From Vibrio chagasii (GTDB taxonomy: Bacteria; Pseudomonadota; Gammaproteobacteria; Enterobacterales; Vibrionaceae): a stretch of DNA of 64,000 bases. Positions 1 to 9,002 of the stretch are shown here, piece after piece. The position numbers and the translations under genes are program-made. The DNA lies in contig CP090851.1 in NCBI GenBank assembly GCA_041879415.1, positions 496,001 through 560,000 on the forward strand, given 5' to 3'. The notes beneath the pieces were generated by a model. The model saw nothing but the letters and a program-made list of their open reading frames with translations. It did not search any database and was not told where the DNA came from. Position 1 is the first letter of the stretch. Every line of letters starts with the position of its first letter.

Positions 1-23
1 GTTTTCTTTAGTGACCAGAATAT

Positions 24-54
24 AAAAAACCAGAGCCGATGCTCTGGTTTTTTT
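24..54. terminator. Bidirectional Rho-independent terminator
   Basis: A stem with the arms CCAGAGC and GCTCTGG is flanked by A6 on the left and T7 on the right, so it can stop transcription from both sides. It serves the LysR gene on the minus strand and whatever lies left of the window. Confidence 0.85.
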
Positions 55-76
55 GTTTTTGAAGTAGGGGATTAAC

Positions 77-952
77 CTAGTGAATGTGGTACGCGATCAC
101 AAAATCAATAAACAATCTAACTTTCTCAGGTAGATGGTCTTTGTGGTTATATAGCATGTAGATGTCACGCGGGTTAGCGCTCCAGTCTTCCAATACTTGA
201 ACTAAGCTGCCATCTTCAATGTATTCGCGAATCATCACGTCTGGCATCAGTGTGATACCTAGACCTTCAGAGCAAGCTTGTCTTACAACATTAAGTGCGT
301 TTGCGTTGAAGCGGCCTTTTTCACTGTTAACCACAGTCTCATCATTCGAGTTACTTAGCTGCCACTTAATCAGTGGGTAGCCTTTAAGCAATGAATGGTT
401 CGCCAGTTCTTCAGCATGGCTTGGTGCAGGGTTCTTCGCTAAGTACTCAGGGCTTGCGATAAGAATATCTTTTACTTCACTGATTTTTCGAGCAATGAGG
501 CTTGAGTCACGTTGCGGACCCACTCTGAAAATCACGTCCCATTCTGTAGGGTCGAGTTGATCAGCTTGGTTGTTCATCATCAACTCAATATTGATATCTG
601 GGTATTGAGTCATGAAGTCGCTGAACATCGGCATCATCATGCGCTTAGTCAGGTTAGAAGGCGCCGTAATGCGGATCTTACCGGAAGCACCTTTACAAAC
701 ATCCGTCAGTTCTTCGGCGGTCGAAGAGAGACGTTGCAGCAGTGGAGAGCATTCATTGAAGAAACGTTCGCCAGCCTCTGTTAAGGAGAGTTTACGCGCG
801 TGTCTATTGAGAAGCCTCAGGTTTAGTGAGTCTTCTAGAGCTTGGATGCGTCGTGTGATGGTCGCAACCGGAATCATAGTCTTGCGCGATGTTGCGGTGT
901 AGCTCCCATTTTCAACGACGAGTCGAAAGAGGTTTAAATCATCTAATTTCAT
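77..952 (-). CDS. LysR-family transcriptional regulator
   Basis: DNA-binding regulator with the standard LysR layout. A winged helix-turn-helix fills residues 1-60 (start MKLDDLNLF, with the helix segment TITRRIQALEDSLNLRLLNR). A periplasmic-binding-protein-like effector domain follows from about residue 90. The 291-residue length is usual for the family. I chose the ATG at 952 over the upstream in-frame GTG at 964 because LysR proteins of this subgroup normally begin just before the recognition helix. The effector and targets cannot be read from the sequence. It faces away from the rssB-like gene across a 228-bp spacer and is probably autoregulated there. Confidence 0.85.
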   Translation of the reverse strand: MKLDDLNLFRLVVENGSYTATSRKTMIPVATITRRIQALEDSLNLRLLNRHARKLSLTEAGERFFNECSPLLQRLSSTAEELTDVCKGASGKIRITAPSNLTKRMMMPMFSDFMTQYPDINIELMMNNQADQLDPTEWDVIFRVGPQRDSSLIARKISEVKDILIASPEYLAKNPAPSHAEELANHSLLKGYPLIKWQLSNSNDETVVNSEKGRFNANALNVVRQACSEGLGITLMPDVMIREYIEDGSLVQVLEDWSANPRDIYMLYNHKDHLPEKVRLFIDFVIAYHIH

Positions 953-1180
953 AAATCCAGACACATTTGTTTACAATCTCTTCTAATTTATACGTAACAT
1001 TGAGATCAATGTTTGCGTCATGTCAACTTGTTGCACTATTTACAAGTATTCCAAGCCTTGTCACGAATTACCAGTAAAGAGTGAACATTTGTGTATTTAG
1101 CATTTTATTACTAAGTTTTATATTAGTTCTTAGAACAGATAACAATAATAATTCGACTTAGTTTTGTGAGGTTAGAAATT

Positions 1181-2284
1181 ATGTACAAAACTCACAGTCA
1201 GCCAGTAATGACCTCGGCACAGGAAGTGATTAACCAGAAATGCGTAATGTTGGTTGATGATGATCCTATTTTTCGCCGTATAACCGGTGCTTACCTTGAG
1301 AAGGTTGGTTATAAAGTGGTTGAGGCTGAAAACGGACTGGACGCTTTGCAGAAGCTCAGAGATGCAGCGCCAGATTTAATTGTGTGTGACTTATCAATGC
1401 CGATCCTGGACGGCATCGAGCTTGTAGAAGAGCTCAGTTTAGAGTACCCATCACTGCCTATGATTGTGGTGTCTGCGACAGATGACATGTCTGATGTAGC
1501 AAAAGCCCTGCGATTTGGTATTAAAGACTTTTTAGCGAAGCCATTAGAGGACCACGGCCATCTAAGCAGTGCGATTGCCAACACATTAACAGATTCGTTC
1601 GACAACCTTTCAGATCAACGAGATTTTTCAAGCCAGTGGTTTTGTGTGGATGATGGAGGAGAGATCCCGGAAGACCAAGAATTACATTGGCATCTGAATT
1701 ACTTGCAGGATAACCCAAGCGCAGCGCGAGATTTGTTGCACGCGTTGTTACCGGACAAAGACACAAGACAAGGCTCATGGCGTTGCAGCTACCGTTTGTT
1801 GCAATCAACCGAGATGATGCCACTTGTATTCGATTATGCGTGGACGATGAATGGGCAGTTTGCTTTCTACCTTGTCGATTCAGCGTCTTCTGAAAATGGC
1901 GGCTCTGCGACTACCTTGTTAGTGAGAGCTTTGTTCCACGATTACTTAAGAAACCGAAAAGATTTTAGTGCTGACCTCAAAGATATCGCTGAAATTTTGG
2001 AGAAAGGGATTCGCTGTTCGGCTTGTTCAACACCTGTCAACGCGTTGTTTGGTGTTGCTAACCTCGCGGAGGGCACCATTTCAATTTTGCCAGCGGGTTT
2101 GGACGGACGCTGGTCAAATGGTGAAATGAATCAACATATTGCAGCAGGTGAACGCTTAGGCGAGAATTGTAAAAAGAACTTTATTACCAGAGATTTACCA
2201 ATAGAGCAGGGCTGTCAGCTGTCGTTGAGCCTACTTGGAGCGGCAAGTTTCAGCTTGGATATACATCAAGGGACAACCGATTAA
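1181..2284 (+). CDS. rssB: RssB-like response regulator (RpoS turnover adaptor type)
   Basis: An N-terminal receiver domain (residues about 20-140) has the acidic pocket LVDDD, the phosphoacceptor Asp70 in DLIVCDLSMP, the SAT switch residue and the conserved Lys in FLAKPLE. It is followed by a ~220-residue PP2C-like domain without obvious metal-binding Asp motifs, which is the architecture of RssB/SprE. Known RssB delivers RpoS to ClpXP when phosphorylated. I infer the same role here from the architecture and close receiver similarity. The ATG at 1181 is preceded by GAGG; an upstream in-frame GTG at 1166 is less likely. A generic receiver-phosphatase regulator is the alternative. Confidence 0.75.
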   Translation: MYKTHSQPVMTSAQEVINQKCVMLVDDDPIFRRITGAYLEKVGYKVVEAENGLDALQKLRDAAPDLIVCDLSMPILDGIELVEELSLEYPSLPMIVVSATDDMSDVAKALRFGIKDFLAKPLEDHGHLSSAIANTLTDSFDNLSDQRDFSSQWFCVDDGGEIPEDQELHWHLNYLQDNPSAARDLLHALLPDKDTRQGSWRCSYRLLQSTEMMPLVFDYAWTMNGQFAFYLVDSASSENGGSATTLLVRALFHDYLRNRKDFSADLKDIAEILEKGIRCSACSTPVNALFGVANLAEGTISILPAGLDGRWSNGEMNQHIAAGERLGENCKKNFITRDLPIEQGCQLSLSLLGAASFSLDIHQGTTD

Positions 2285-2433
2285 CCCTATATTTCCTCGG
2301 TTTTTGTGAATAATTGATTAAGGTATAGTTGCGCAAATGGTGTGGCTATGCCTTTTTTGTTAAATGTCGATTTAGCAAAGAGGGTTTGGTTCGCCACTGG
2401 ACTTACTTTTACTAACAAAAACAAGAAGCAATC

Positions 2434-2571
2434 ATGGCAGATAATCAAGACTTTAAAGACCCGTTTAATGTATTCTACTTTTTAGGCTTTCTAGCCGCAT
2501 TTTTAATGATTCCATTACTACCAGCAACACTAACGTTGATCCGTGTATTTAATGGCTACGCAACATTTTAG
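2434..2571 (+). CDS. Small membrane protein (45 residues)
   Basis: Complete 45-codon ORF that starts MADNQDFKDP and ends GYATF. It has one hydrophobic segment at about residues 13-37 with a Pro-rich kink (MIPLLPATL). I do not recognise a family. It lies 47 bp upstream of the ybaN ribosome-binding site, in the same direction. Coding is suggested by the clean start, the hydrophilic N-terminus and the single membrane span. The function is unknown. Confidence 0.6.
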   Translation: MADNQDFKDPFNVFYFLGFLAAFLMIPLLPATLTLIRVFNGYATF

Positions 2572-2618
2572 TTAAGCTGTCGTCGCCAAATGGTGATAGC
2601 TAACTCAAGGAGGCCACA

Positions 2619-3017
2619 ATTAGCGTTCGAGTTTTAAGCCTGAATATTGCTGGTGGCCTTTGTATCTTTCTTGCAGTTCTAGGGATTGTATTACCCGTTC
2701 TGCCAACCACTCCATTCCTTCTTCTTGCTAGTGCATGTTTCATGCGAAGCAATCCTAAAGTTCACAAATGGATGCATGAGCATAAAACGCTCGGCCCTCT
2801 ATTAGAAAACTGGTATCAACACGGCGCTGTCACCAAGCAAGTTAAAACGCGTGGCGTATTCTTTATTTTGTTGAGCTTTGCGTTATCTATCTACTTTGCT
2901 CCACTCATTTGGGTCAAGGTTTTCCTAATTTGTGTACTTGTTATTCTTCTCACATGGTTTATGCGACTTCCAACCCATGAGTTGGTTGCTGACAGCAAAG
3001 AAAATCACTACCATTAA
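2619..3017 (+). CDS. ybaN: YbaN-like DUF454 inner-membrane protein, apparent ATT start
   Basis: DUF454 family membrane protein with the family signature LPVLPTTPF near residues 29-37 and about three to four membrane spans. The function is unknown in all species. The first ATG, at 2742, would cut off the signature. The reading frame is open back to the TAA at 2601. A perfect AAGGAGG at 2607-2613 sits 5 nt before ATT at 2619, giving a 132-residue protein whose N-terminus lines up with E. coli YbaN. No ATG, GTG or TTG occurs between the TAA and the signature. It precedes apt, as in E. coli. Confidence 0.8.
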   Translation: MSVRVLSLNIAGGLCIFLAVLGIVLPVLPTTPFLLLASACFMRSNPKVHKWMHEHKTLGPLLENWYQHGAVTKQVKTRGVFFILLSFALSIYFAPLIWVKVFLICVLVILLTWFMRLPTHELVADSKENHYH

Positions 3018-3178
3018 GCCAGTGTGCCTGCTTGTATAGCGGGCGTTTATTATTTCAGCAATCAGAGTTATGACTCTCGTTGCAATGAATACCAATCGTA
3101 CCTTTCCTTAATTTCAAGCGTTGATGTTTGATTCGTTAACCAGAGTTTGGAAAGCGGCCTAATGAAGTGCATAAGATT

Positions 3179-3724
3179 ATGAACACAGAAAAAATCTCTC
3201 TGATCAAAGCAAGCATCAAAAGCATTCCTGATTACCCTAAAGCGGGTATTTTGTTCCGTGACGTAACAAGCTTGATGGAAGACCCAGCAGCTTACAAAGC
3301 GACTATCGAGTTGTTAGCGGAAACATACAAGGACATGGGCTTTACTAAGATCGTTGGTACTGAAGCTCGTGGTTTCCTATTCGGTGCGCCTTTAGCATTA
3401 GAACTGGGTGTTGGCTTCATCCCTGTGCGTAAGCCGGGCAAACTGCCTCGTGAAACTGTGGCACAATCTTATGAGCTTGAGTACGGCACAGACACGCTAG
3501 AAATTCATACTGATGCTATCGTTGAAGGCGATAAAGTGCTGATGGTTGATGACCTACTAGCAACTGGCGGTACGATTGAAGCGACAACAAAGTTGATTCG
3601 TCAGCTTGGTGGTGTGGTAGAGCACGCTGCATTTGTAATTAATCTTCCAGAAATCGGTGGTGACAAGCGCTTAGAAGGCTTAGGTCTAGAAGTGTTTAGC
3701 ATCTGCGAATTCGACGGCCACTAA
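3179..3724 (+). CDS. apt: Adenine phosphoribosyltransferase
   Basis: Purine salvage enzyme that converts adenine and PRPP to AMP in the cytoplasm. The PRPP-binding motif [13 protein letters not shown] is intact, as are the [10 protein letters not shown] and RKPGKLPRE segments typical of bacterial Apt. The 181-residue length fits the family. The ATG at 3179 matches the N-terminus of other Vibrio Apt proteins; the in-frame GTG at 3167 is less likely. The stop lies 18 bp before dnaX, which suggests co-transcription. Confidence 0.97.
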   Translation: MNTEKISLIKASIKSIPDYPKAGILFRDVTSLMEDPAAYKATIELLAETYKDMGFTKIVGTEARGFLFGAPLALELGVGFIPVRKPGKLPRETVAQSYELEYGTDTLEIHTDAIVEGDKVLMVDDLLATGGTIEATTKLIRQLGGVVEHAAFVINLPEIGGDKRLEGLGLEVFSICEFDGH

Positions 3725-3742
3725 TCCTTTTCGGAATTATTC

Positions 3743-5980
3743 ATGAGCTATCTTGCGTTAGCGCGAAAATGGCGACCAACCAAATTTAAAGAAGTGGTTG
3801 GTCAAGCCCATGTTTTAACAGCATTAGAGAATGCCCTTAGCCAAAATAGGTTGCATCACGCGTACCTATTTAGCGGAACACGCGGTGTCGGTAAAACGAC
3901 CATCGGCCGCTTGTTTGCTAAAGGACTTAACTGTGAAACAGGCATTACTTCAACCCCTTGTGGTGAATGTGCAACTTGTAAAGAGATCGATGAAGGTCGC
4001 TTTGTTGACCTACTAGAGATCGATGCGGCATCACGTACCAAGGTAGAAGATACCCGTGAGCTTCTGGACAATGTTCAGTACAAGCCAGCGCGTGGTCGCT
4101 TTAAGGTTTACCTTATCGATGAAGTACACATGCTTTCTAGGCACAGTTTCAACGCGCTTCTAAAGACGTTAGAAGAGCCGCCTGAGTATGTGAAATTCTT
4201 GCTCGCAACGACCGATCCGCAAAAACTGCCAGTGACTATCTTGTCACGTTGTTTGCAGTTCCATCTCAAGCCGATCAGCGTTGATAATATCCATGAGCAA
4301 CTCGACCATATTCTTGAACAAGAGAAGGTAACCTCTGAGCCTCGTGCGCTTGGAATGATTGCTCATGCTGCCGACGGTAGTATGCGTGATGCCTTGAGCT
4401 TAACGGACCAAGCTATCGCATTAGGCAACGGCAATGTTGTGACTGATACGGTTGCGCACATGCTTGGCACATTGGATACTGACCAAGCGATCCATCTACT
4501 TGAGGCTATTAGCAGTAAGCAGCCTCAAGAGGCGATGGCTTGTATCCAAAACCTTGCTGAGAATGGCGTAGAGTGGGATGGTTTACTGAATCAACTTGCT
4601 GCTCAACTTCATCGTCTCGCCATGTATCAAGCGTTGCCGTCTACCTTAGATAAAGCTCAGCCTGACGCAGAGAAGCTTGAACTGCTTAGCAAAGCGTTAA
4701 GCCCACAAGATATTCAGCTTTATTACCAGATAGTGCTAAAAGGTCGTGAAGACTTACCGTTATCACCAACCGCCCGTGTTGGTATTGAGATGGTGGTTTT
4801 ACGTATGTTGGCATTTAGGCCTGCAGAGCAAAATGTAGCCACGGCTATCTCTACTCAGTCGACAAGCCCTGTTGCTGCACCGGTTCAGAGTCAAGCTCAG
4901 CCGGTTAGTCAACCAGCGCCAACGGCCGCTCCAAGACAGCCGCAGATGCAGCAGGCTCCTCAAGCTATGCAGCAGCAACCTGCACATCAAGCTCCGCAGC
5001 AAAGTCCGGCTCAGTATCCAAATTCGCAAGGTTACCCTGAGCATTCTGGTCATCAAGGTTATCCAGAACAGGATTACCCGCAAAGCCAGTATGATGCGCC
5101 GCCAGCTTACGACGATCGCCCTAGCTACGGCTCAGAGCAGCCGATGAGTCCTATGACTCAACAAGCGCAGCCTCAGCAGCAAGCGAGCTATCAGAATCAA
5201 GCTCCGGCTCAGCCACAAAATGTTGCACCGTCTGCGCCTGAAGGGCAGCCTGCACGTCCTGCATCACCTGTCAGTGGTTTGCGCCACCAATTACGCTCTC
5301 AGCGTAGAGGTAACGCAGCACAGGACAGCAAAGGTTCAGCGCCAAAAAAGGCTAAAGCGGCACCAGCTAAAACTTCAGTTCTTGACCGAGTTGCTCAGCA
5401 GCACGGTAGTTCTGAGCGGGTGTCGCCAGCTTCTTTACCAACCTCTCCGACAGAAAATGTTACCAATGATAATGAACCTTATCGCTGGAAACCGTCTAAA
5501 CCTGTTGTAAAAGAGGCGAGCAAAGAGCTTACACCAACTCAGATCAAGCGAGCGCTAGAGCACGTCAAAACACCAGAAATGGTAGAAAAGCTGCTTAATG
5601 AGTCGATTGCTCAAGATGAATGGTCTGCCACGATTCAAAAGCTAGAGACAGCTAAGCTTGTTGAACAGTTAGCGTTGAACTCTGTATTTACTAAGAATGA
5701 TACATCGATAACGTTAACCTTGAGATCGAGCCAGGCTCACTTGAATACGGACCGAGCGCAGAGCGAACTGTTACAGTCTCTCAATACGGTACTCGGAGAA
5801 GAGTGTCACTTGAGTGTTGAAATCGGCGATGGTGGTGAAACACCACTAGAATTACGAGAAAGGCTGTACCAAGGTAAATTGAAAGACGCGTTTACCAGTT
5901 TGGAAAACGATGCCAACGTACAGTTTATCGAAAGACGCTTCGCTGCAGAGCTCGACAGAGATAGTGTTCGTCCTATCTAG
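3743..5980 (+). CDS. dnaX: DNA polymerase III subunits tau/gamma
   Basis: Clamp-loader ATPase of the replicative polymerase. Residues 1-370 carry the AAA+ core: Walker A GTRGVGKTT at about 45-53, four zinc-binding cysteines (C64, C73, C76, C79), Walker B VYLIDEVHM and the SRC sensor motif. A Gln/Pro-rich linker at about 375-520 leads to the tau-specific C-terminal region that binds DnaB and the polymerase subunit alpha. The full product is 745 residues. An A AAA AAG heptamer at codons 534-536 probably makes the shorter gamma form. It is followed by ybaB and recR in the usual order. Confidence 0.97.
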   Translation: MSYLALARKWRPTKFKEVVGQAHVLTALENALSQNRLHHAYLFSGTRGVGKTTIGRLFAKGLNCETGITSTPCGECATCKEIDEGRFVDLLEIDAASRTKVEDTRELLDNVQYKPARGRFKVYLIDEVHMLSRHSFNALLKTLEEPPEYVKFLLATTDPQKLPVTILSRCLQFHLKPISVDNIHEQLDHILEQEKVTSEPRALGMIAHAADGSMRDALSLTDQAIALGNGNVVTDTVAHMLGTLDTDQAIHLLEAISSKQPQEAMACIQNLAENGVEWDGLLNQLAAQLHRLAMYQALPSTLDKAQPDAEKLELLSKALSPQDIQLYYQIVLKGREDLPLSPTARVGIEMVVLRMLAFRPAEQNVATAISTQSTSPVAAPVQSQAQPVSQPAPTAAPRQPQMQQAPQAMQQQPAHQAPQQSPAQYPNSQGYPEHSGHQGYPEQDYPQSQYDAPPAYDDRPSYGSEQPMSPMTQQAQPQQQASYQNQAPAQPQNVAPSAPEGQPARPASPVSGLRHQLRSQRRGNAAQDSKGSAPKKAKAAPAKTSVLDRVAQQHGSSERVSPASLPTSPTENVTNDNEPYRWKPSKPVVKEASKELTPTQIKRALEHVKTPEMVEKLLNESIAQDEWSATIQKLETAKLVEQLALNSVFTKNDTSITLTLRSSQAHLNTDRAQSELLQSLNTVLGEECHLSVEIGDGGETPLELRERLYQGKLKDAFTSLENDANVQFIERRFAAELDRDSVRPI
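5344..5355 (+). promoter_or_regulatory. Predicted -1 ribosomal frameshift site in dnaX
   Basis: The slippery heptamer A AAA AAG at 5344-5350 is in the correct phase (ccA AAA AAG GCT). After a -1 slip the next codons are GGC and then TAA at 5353-5355, so gamma would be 537 residues. E. coli dnaX uses the same heptamer with a stop one codon later. A Shine-Dalgarno-like AAAGG at 5330-5334 lies 9 nt upstream, close to the spacing of the E. coli stimulator. I see no strong hairpin immediately downstream. Confidence 0.75.
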
Positions 5981-6132
5981 CATTAATTTTGATTTAGTGA
6001 TGGGCGTATCATCTTAGATGCGCCGATCGAAGAACTGAACACCGAGGGGTTGAATCACACTGCTTTAACCCCCATTTAAGCGCTTATAGCTTAATAAATT
6101 TTAATAAACCAATTAGACCAGAGAGTATTAAC

Positions 6133-6462
6133 ATGTTTGGTAAAGGCGGTATGGGCAACATGATGAAGCAAGCCCAGCAAATGCAAGAGCGCATGCAAAA
6201 GCTTCAAGAAGAAATCGCAAATATGGAAGTAACAGGTGAATCTGGTGCTGGCCTTGTAAAAGTAACAATCACTGGTAGCCACAGCGTTCGCCGTGTTGAT
6301 ATCGATGAAAGCCTAATGGAAGACGATAAAGAGATGCTTGAAGATCTTATCGCTGCAGCTTTCAACGATGCGGCTCGTCGTGTTGAAGAAACTCAAAAAG
6401 AAAAAATGGCTAGCATCACTGGTGGAATGCAACTTCCACCAGGCATGAAGATGCCTTTCTAA
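6133..6462 (+). CDS. ybaB: YbaB/EbfC nucleoid-associated protein
   Basis: Small DNA-binding protein of 109 residues from the YbaB/EbfC family, which forms a tweezer-like dimer. It shows the Met/Gln-rich start ([20 protein letters not shown]), the central [14 protein letters not shown] strand region and a C-terminal amphipathic helix. The dnaX-ybaB-recR order is strongly conserved and suggests a role near replication or repair, although no specific function is settled. A 152-bp spacer after dnaX leaves room for its own promoter. Confidence 0.95.
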   Translation: MFGKGGMGNMMKQAQQMQERMQKLQEEIANMEVTGESGAGLVKVTITGSHSVRRVDIDESLMEDDKEMLEDLIAAAFNDAARRVEETQKEKMASITGGMQLPPGMKMPF

Positions 6463-6534
6463 GCGGCTTATTTCTAAGGGTTCGTTCTTGCCATACTTGA
6501 GCGGACCGTTATTTGAAAATTAGAACGGTTAAAT

Positions 6535-7134
6535 ATGCGTACCAGTCATATGCTGGAGCATTTGATGGAGGCCTTACGTTGTCTACCTGGGGTTGGCCCC
6601 AAGTCGGCGCAGCGTATGGCCTTTCATTTGTTACAGCGCGATAGAAAAGGCGGCCTTCAGTTGGCTGATGCTCTTAGCCAAGCAATGACTGAACTCGGTC
6701 ACTGCAATGAGTGCCGTACTTTTACTGAAGAAGATACCTGCCACATTTGTACCAACCCTAAACGTCAGGAAAATGGTCAAATCTGTGTAGTAGAAAGCCC
6801 AGCTGATATTGCAGCTATCGAAGCAACTGGCCAATACTCTGGTCGTTACTTTGTGCTTATGGGTCACCTTTCACCACTTGATGGTATTGGTCCAAGTGAC
6901 ATCGGTCTCGATGTTTTGGACTACCGCCTACGTCGTGGTGACATCTCTGAAGTAATCCTAGCGACTAACCCGACTGTTGAAGGGGAAGCGACAGCGCATT
7001 ACATTGCTGAGCTTTGTAATGCCCATGAAGTGAACGCAAGCCGAATCGCTCATGGTGTTCCCGTTGGTGGTGAGCTAGAGCTGGTGGATGGCACCACGCT
7101 TTCACACTCATTACTCGGTCGTCATAAGATCTAA
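6535..7134 (+). CDS. recR: Recombination mediator RecR
   Basis: RecFOR pathway protein that helps load RecA on gapped DNA. Domains in order: helix-hairpin-helix [17 protein letters not shown] (about residues 17-33), zinc finger [16 protein letters not shown] (about 57-72), and Toprim domain starting [14 protein letters not shown] (about 80-170). The 199-residue length is typical. A strong terminator follows the stop codon directly. Confidence 0.97.
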   Translation: MRTSHMLEHLMEALRCLPGVGPKSAQRMAFHLLQRDRKGGLQLADALSQAMTELGHCNECRTFTEEDTCHICTNPKRQENGQICVVESPADIAAIEATGQYSGRYFVLMGHLSPLDGIGPSDIGLDVLDYRLRRGDISEVILATNPTVEGEATAHYIAELCNAHEVNASRIAHGVPVGGELELVDGTTLSHSLLGRHKI

Positions 7135-7178
7135 AAAAAGCCGCTTGGTGAATCATCACTAAGCGGCTTTTTCTTTTA
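7135..7178. terminator. Bidirectional terminator between recR and aqpZ
   Basis: Long stem with the arms AAGCCGCTT and AAGCGGCTT and a T-rich tail on both strands. It stops recR on the plus strand and aqpZ on the minus strand. Confidence 0.9.
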
Positions 7179-7215
7179 TTACTTAAAGCTTATTTTATCC
7201 AACTCTTCTCAGAGC

Positions 7216-7905
7216 TTAATCCGACCCTCGAACGGCTTTGTATATCACCGCACCGATCACTGCACCAATAATTGGCGCAACCCAGAACAGCCATAGTTGA
7301 GAAACGGCCCAGTCACCAACAAATACCGCTACACCCGTACTCCGAGCTGGGTTCACAGAGGTGTTGGTTACTGGAATACTGATAAGGTGAATTAGGGTTA
7401 AACAGAGACCAATCGCGATGGGTGCAAATTCCGCGGGTGCTTTAGAATCGGTCGCTCCCATGATCACGAATAGGAACACCATGGTCATCACCACCTCACA
7501 GACCAGTGCTGCAGTTAGTGAGTAACCACCGGGAGAGTGCTCTCCAAAGCCATTTGACGCGAAGCCTGATGAAACGGCATCAAAGCCAGCTTGGCCGGAG
7601 GCAATCACAAATAATACACCGCCGGCAATAATACCGCCGAGTACTTGAGAAATGATGTAAGGGACAACATCTTTGGCATCAAAACGACCACCCGTCCAAA
7701 GGCCGATAGTGACAGCAGGGTTGAGGTGGCAACCGGATATATGCCCAATAGCGAAAGCCATGGTGAGCACGGTTAAACCAAAGGCAAGAGAGACACCAAG
7801 TAGGCCAATACCTACATCGGGAAAAGCGGCGGCTAAGACGGCACTACCACAACCACCTAACACCAACCAAAACGTACCAAACATTTCTGCGATATACCTA
7901 TTCAT
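7216..7905 (-). CDS. aqpZ: Aquaporin Z
   Basis: Water channel of the inner membrane with six membrane helices and the two pore motifs NPAVT (in [10 protein letters not shown]) and NPARS (in [10 protein letters not shown]). The 229-residue length and the flanking sequences match AqpZ rather than the glycerol facilitator GlpF, which has a longer loop and an Asp after the second motif. AAGGAT precedes the ATG. It is convergent with recR and appears to be a single-gene unit. Confidence 0.95.
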   Translation of the reverse strand: MNRYIAEMFGTFWLVLGGCGSAVLAAAFPDVGIGLLGVSLAFGLTVLTMAFAIGHISGCHLNPAVTIGLWTGGRFDAKDVVPYIISQVLGGIIAGGVLFVIASGQAGFDAVSSGFASNGFGEHSPGGYSLTAALVCEVVMTMVFLFVIMGATDSKAPAEFAPIAIGLCLTLIHLISIPVTNTSVNPARSTGVAVFVGDWAVSQLWLFWVAPIIGAVIGAVIYKAVRGSD

Positions 7906-8007
7906 AACGATCCTTATTAATTTGTACCAGTATCAACAAGATAGTTTAGATTTCGCAAAATTGTGAAATCTTGGGCATATAGATGTCAGAAAATGGAAGA
8001 GGTATGA

Positions 8008-8256
8008 CTAAGTGATCGCCTCAAGTTCGATTAAGTTGTCGAGTGCTTCTTGATCGGTTTTGCCGCAAATAACAGGGCAAGCTTTGAATTGATGACACAC
8101 TTTAGGGCGTGAGTCTTGGCCAAACAGCTTACAAAGATTCTGTTCGTTTAACTGAATGCAGCGTACACCCGCAGGCTTTCCATTTGGCATTCCAGGAATA
8201 GCAGATGTAATACTCGGAGCGATACAGCATGCTCCACAACCTAGGCGACATTCCAT
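8008..8256 (-). CDS. YkgJ-type cysteine-cluster protein
   Basis: 82-residue protein with the cysteine pattern CRLGCGACC near the N-terminus, then CIQL, CKLF, CHQFKACPVIC. This is the zinc/iron-chelating cluster of the YkgJ (UPF0153) family; the biochemical role is unknown. I chose the ATG at 8256 because the conserved cysteine motif begins at residue 3. The longer frame to 8436 would overlap the start of the divergent ycgN gene and has no family similarity. Confidence 0.8.
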   Translation of the reverse strand: MECRLGCGACCIAPSITSAIPGMPNGKPAGVRCIQLNEQNLCKLFGQDSRPKVCHQFKACPVICGKTDQEALDNLIELEAIT

Positions 8257-8415
8257 CAAATTAAACTCACTAAATAACAGGGTGCGCGATAGTAGCAAAA
8301 AATAATGGCAGTGACAGCTATTGATTGGATCAAAGAATGAACAATTATTATCCTTGAACTTTTTATGGGCTAGCGGTATAACACGCACCCCAGTAAAAGA
8401 GTAAGAAGTAATCCT

Positions 8416-8853
8416 ATGACGAATCCATTTTGGCAAGAAAAAACACTAGAGCAGATGTCCGAGCAAGAGTGGGAATCTCTGTGCGATGGTTGTGGTAAGT
8501 GTTGCCTACATAAGCTTATGGATGAAGATAGCGATGAAGTTTACTACACCAATGTGGCGTGTAGCTGGCTGAACGACAAAACGTGTTCTTGTAAGGACTA
8601 TCCAAACCGTTTCACTTCAGGTGAAGAATGTCTGAAGCTAACTCGTGACAAGATCGACGAGTTCCATTGGCTGCCAGATACGTGTGCTTATCGACTGCTA
8701 TCAGAGTCGAAGCCGCTTCCAGAGTGGCACCCATTAATCACAGGTACTAAATCTGAAATGCACGCAGCGGGTGAAAGCGTTCGCAACAAAGTCGTATACG
8801 AAATTGATGTTGTGGATTGGGAAGACCACATCCTTAATCACCCAAATCGTTAA
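8416..8853 (+). CDS. ycgN: YcgN (UPF0260) cysteine-cluster protein
   Basis: 145-residue relative of E. coli YcgN. It has the signature [20 protein letters not shown] at about residues 18-37 and further cysteines at [11 protein letters not shown] and DTCAYRLL, plus the C-terminal [10 protein letters not shown]. The family probably binds a metal or an Fe-S cluster, but no activity is established. It is divergent from a second cysteine-cluster gene. Confidence 0.92.
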   Translation: MTNPFWQEKTLEQMSEQEWESLCDGCGKCCLHKLMDEDSDEVYYTNVACSWLNDKTCSCKDYPNRFTSGEECLKLTRDKIDEFHWLPDTCAYRLLSESKPLPEWHPLITGTKSEMHAAGESVRNKVVYEIDVVDWEDHILNHPNR

Positions 8854-8858
8854 TGATT

Positions 8859-8886
8859 AAAACAGTCGCTCAACAGCGGCTGTTTT
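8859..8886 (+). terminator. Terminator of ycgN
   Basis: Hairpin AAAACAGTCGCT-caac-AGCGGCTGTTTT immediately after the ycgN stop codon. Confidence 0.7.
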
Positions 8887-8954
8887 GCTATTTGGTGTCA
8901 CCTAAATTTGAAACTTACTTAGCTTAAATCCTTAAACGCCTTAACTCTTAAAAC

Positions 8955-8976
8955 AAAAAACGCCCCGCAGGGCGTT
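8955..8976 (-). terminator. Terminator of the alkaline phosphatase gene
   Basis: Stem AACGCCC/GGGCGTT with an A6 run on its left, which becomes a T-run on the minus strand just past the phosphatase stop. Confidence 0.85.
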
Positions 8977-9002
8977 AAGTGAAGCTAGCAAAAAATCTCA
9001 GG

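Noticed and set aside
8257..8436. N-terminal extension of the YkgJ-type gene
   Set aside because: It precedes the conserved cysteine start, overlaps ycgN on the other strand and is unlike the family.
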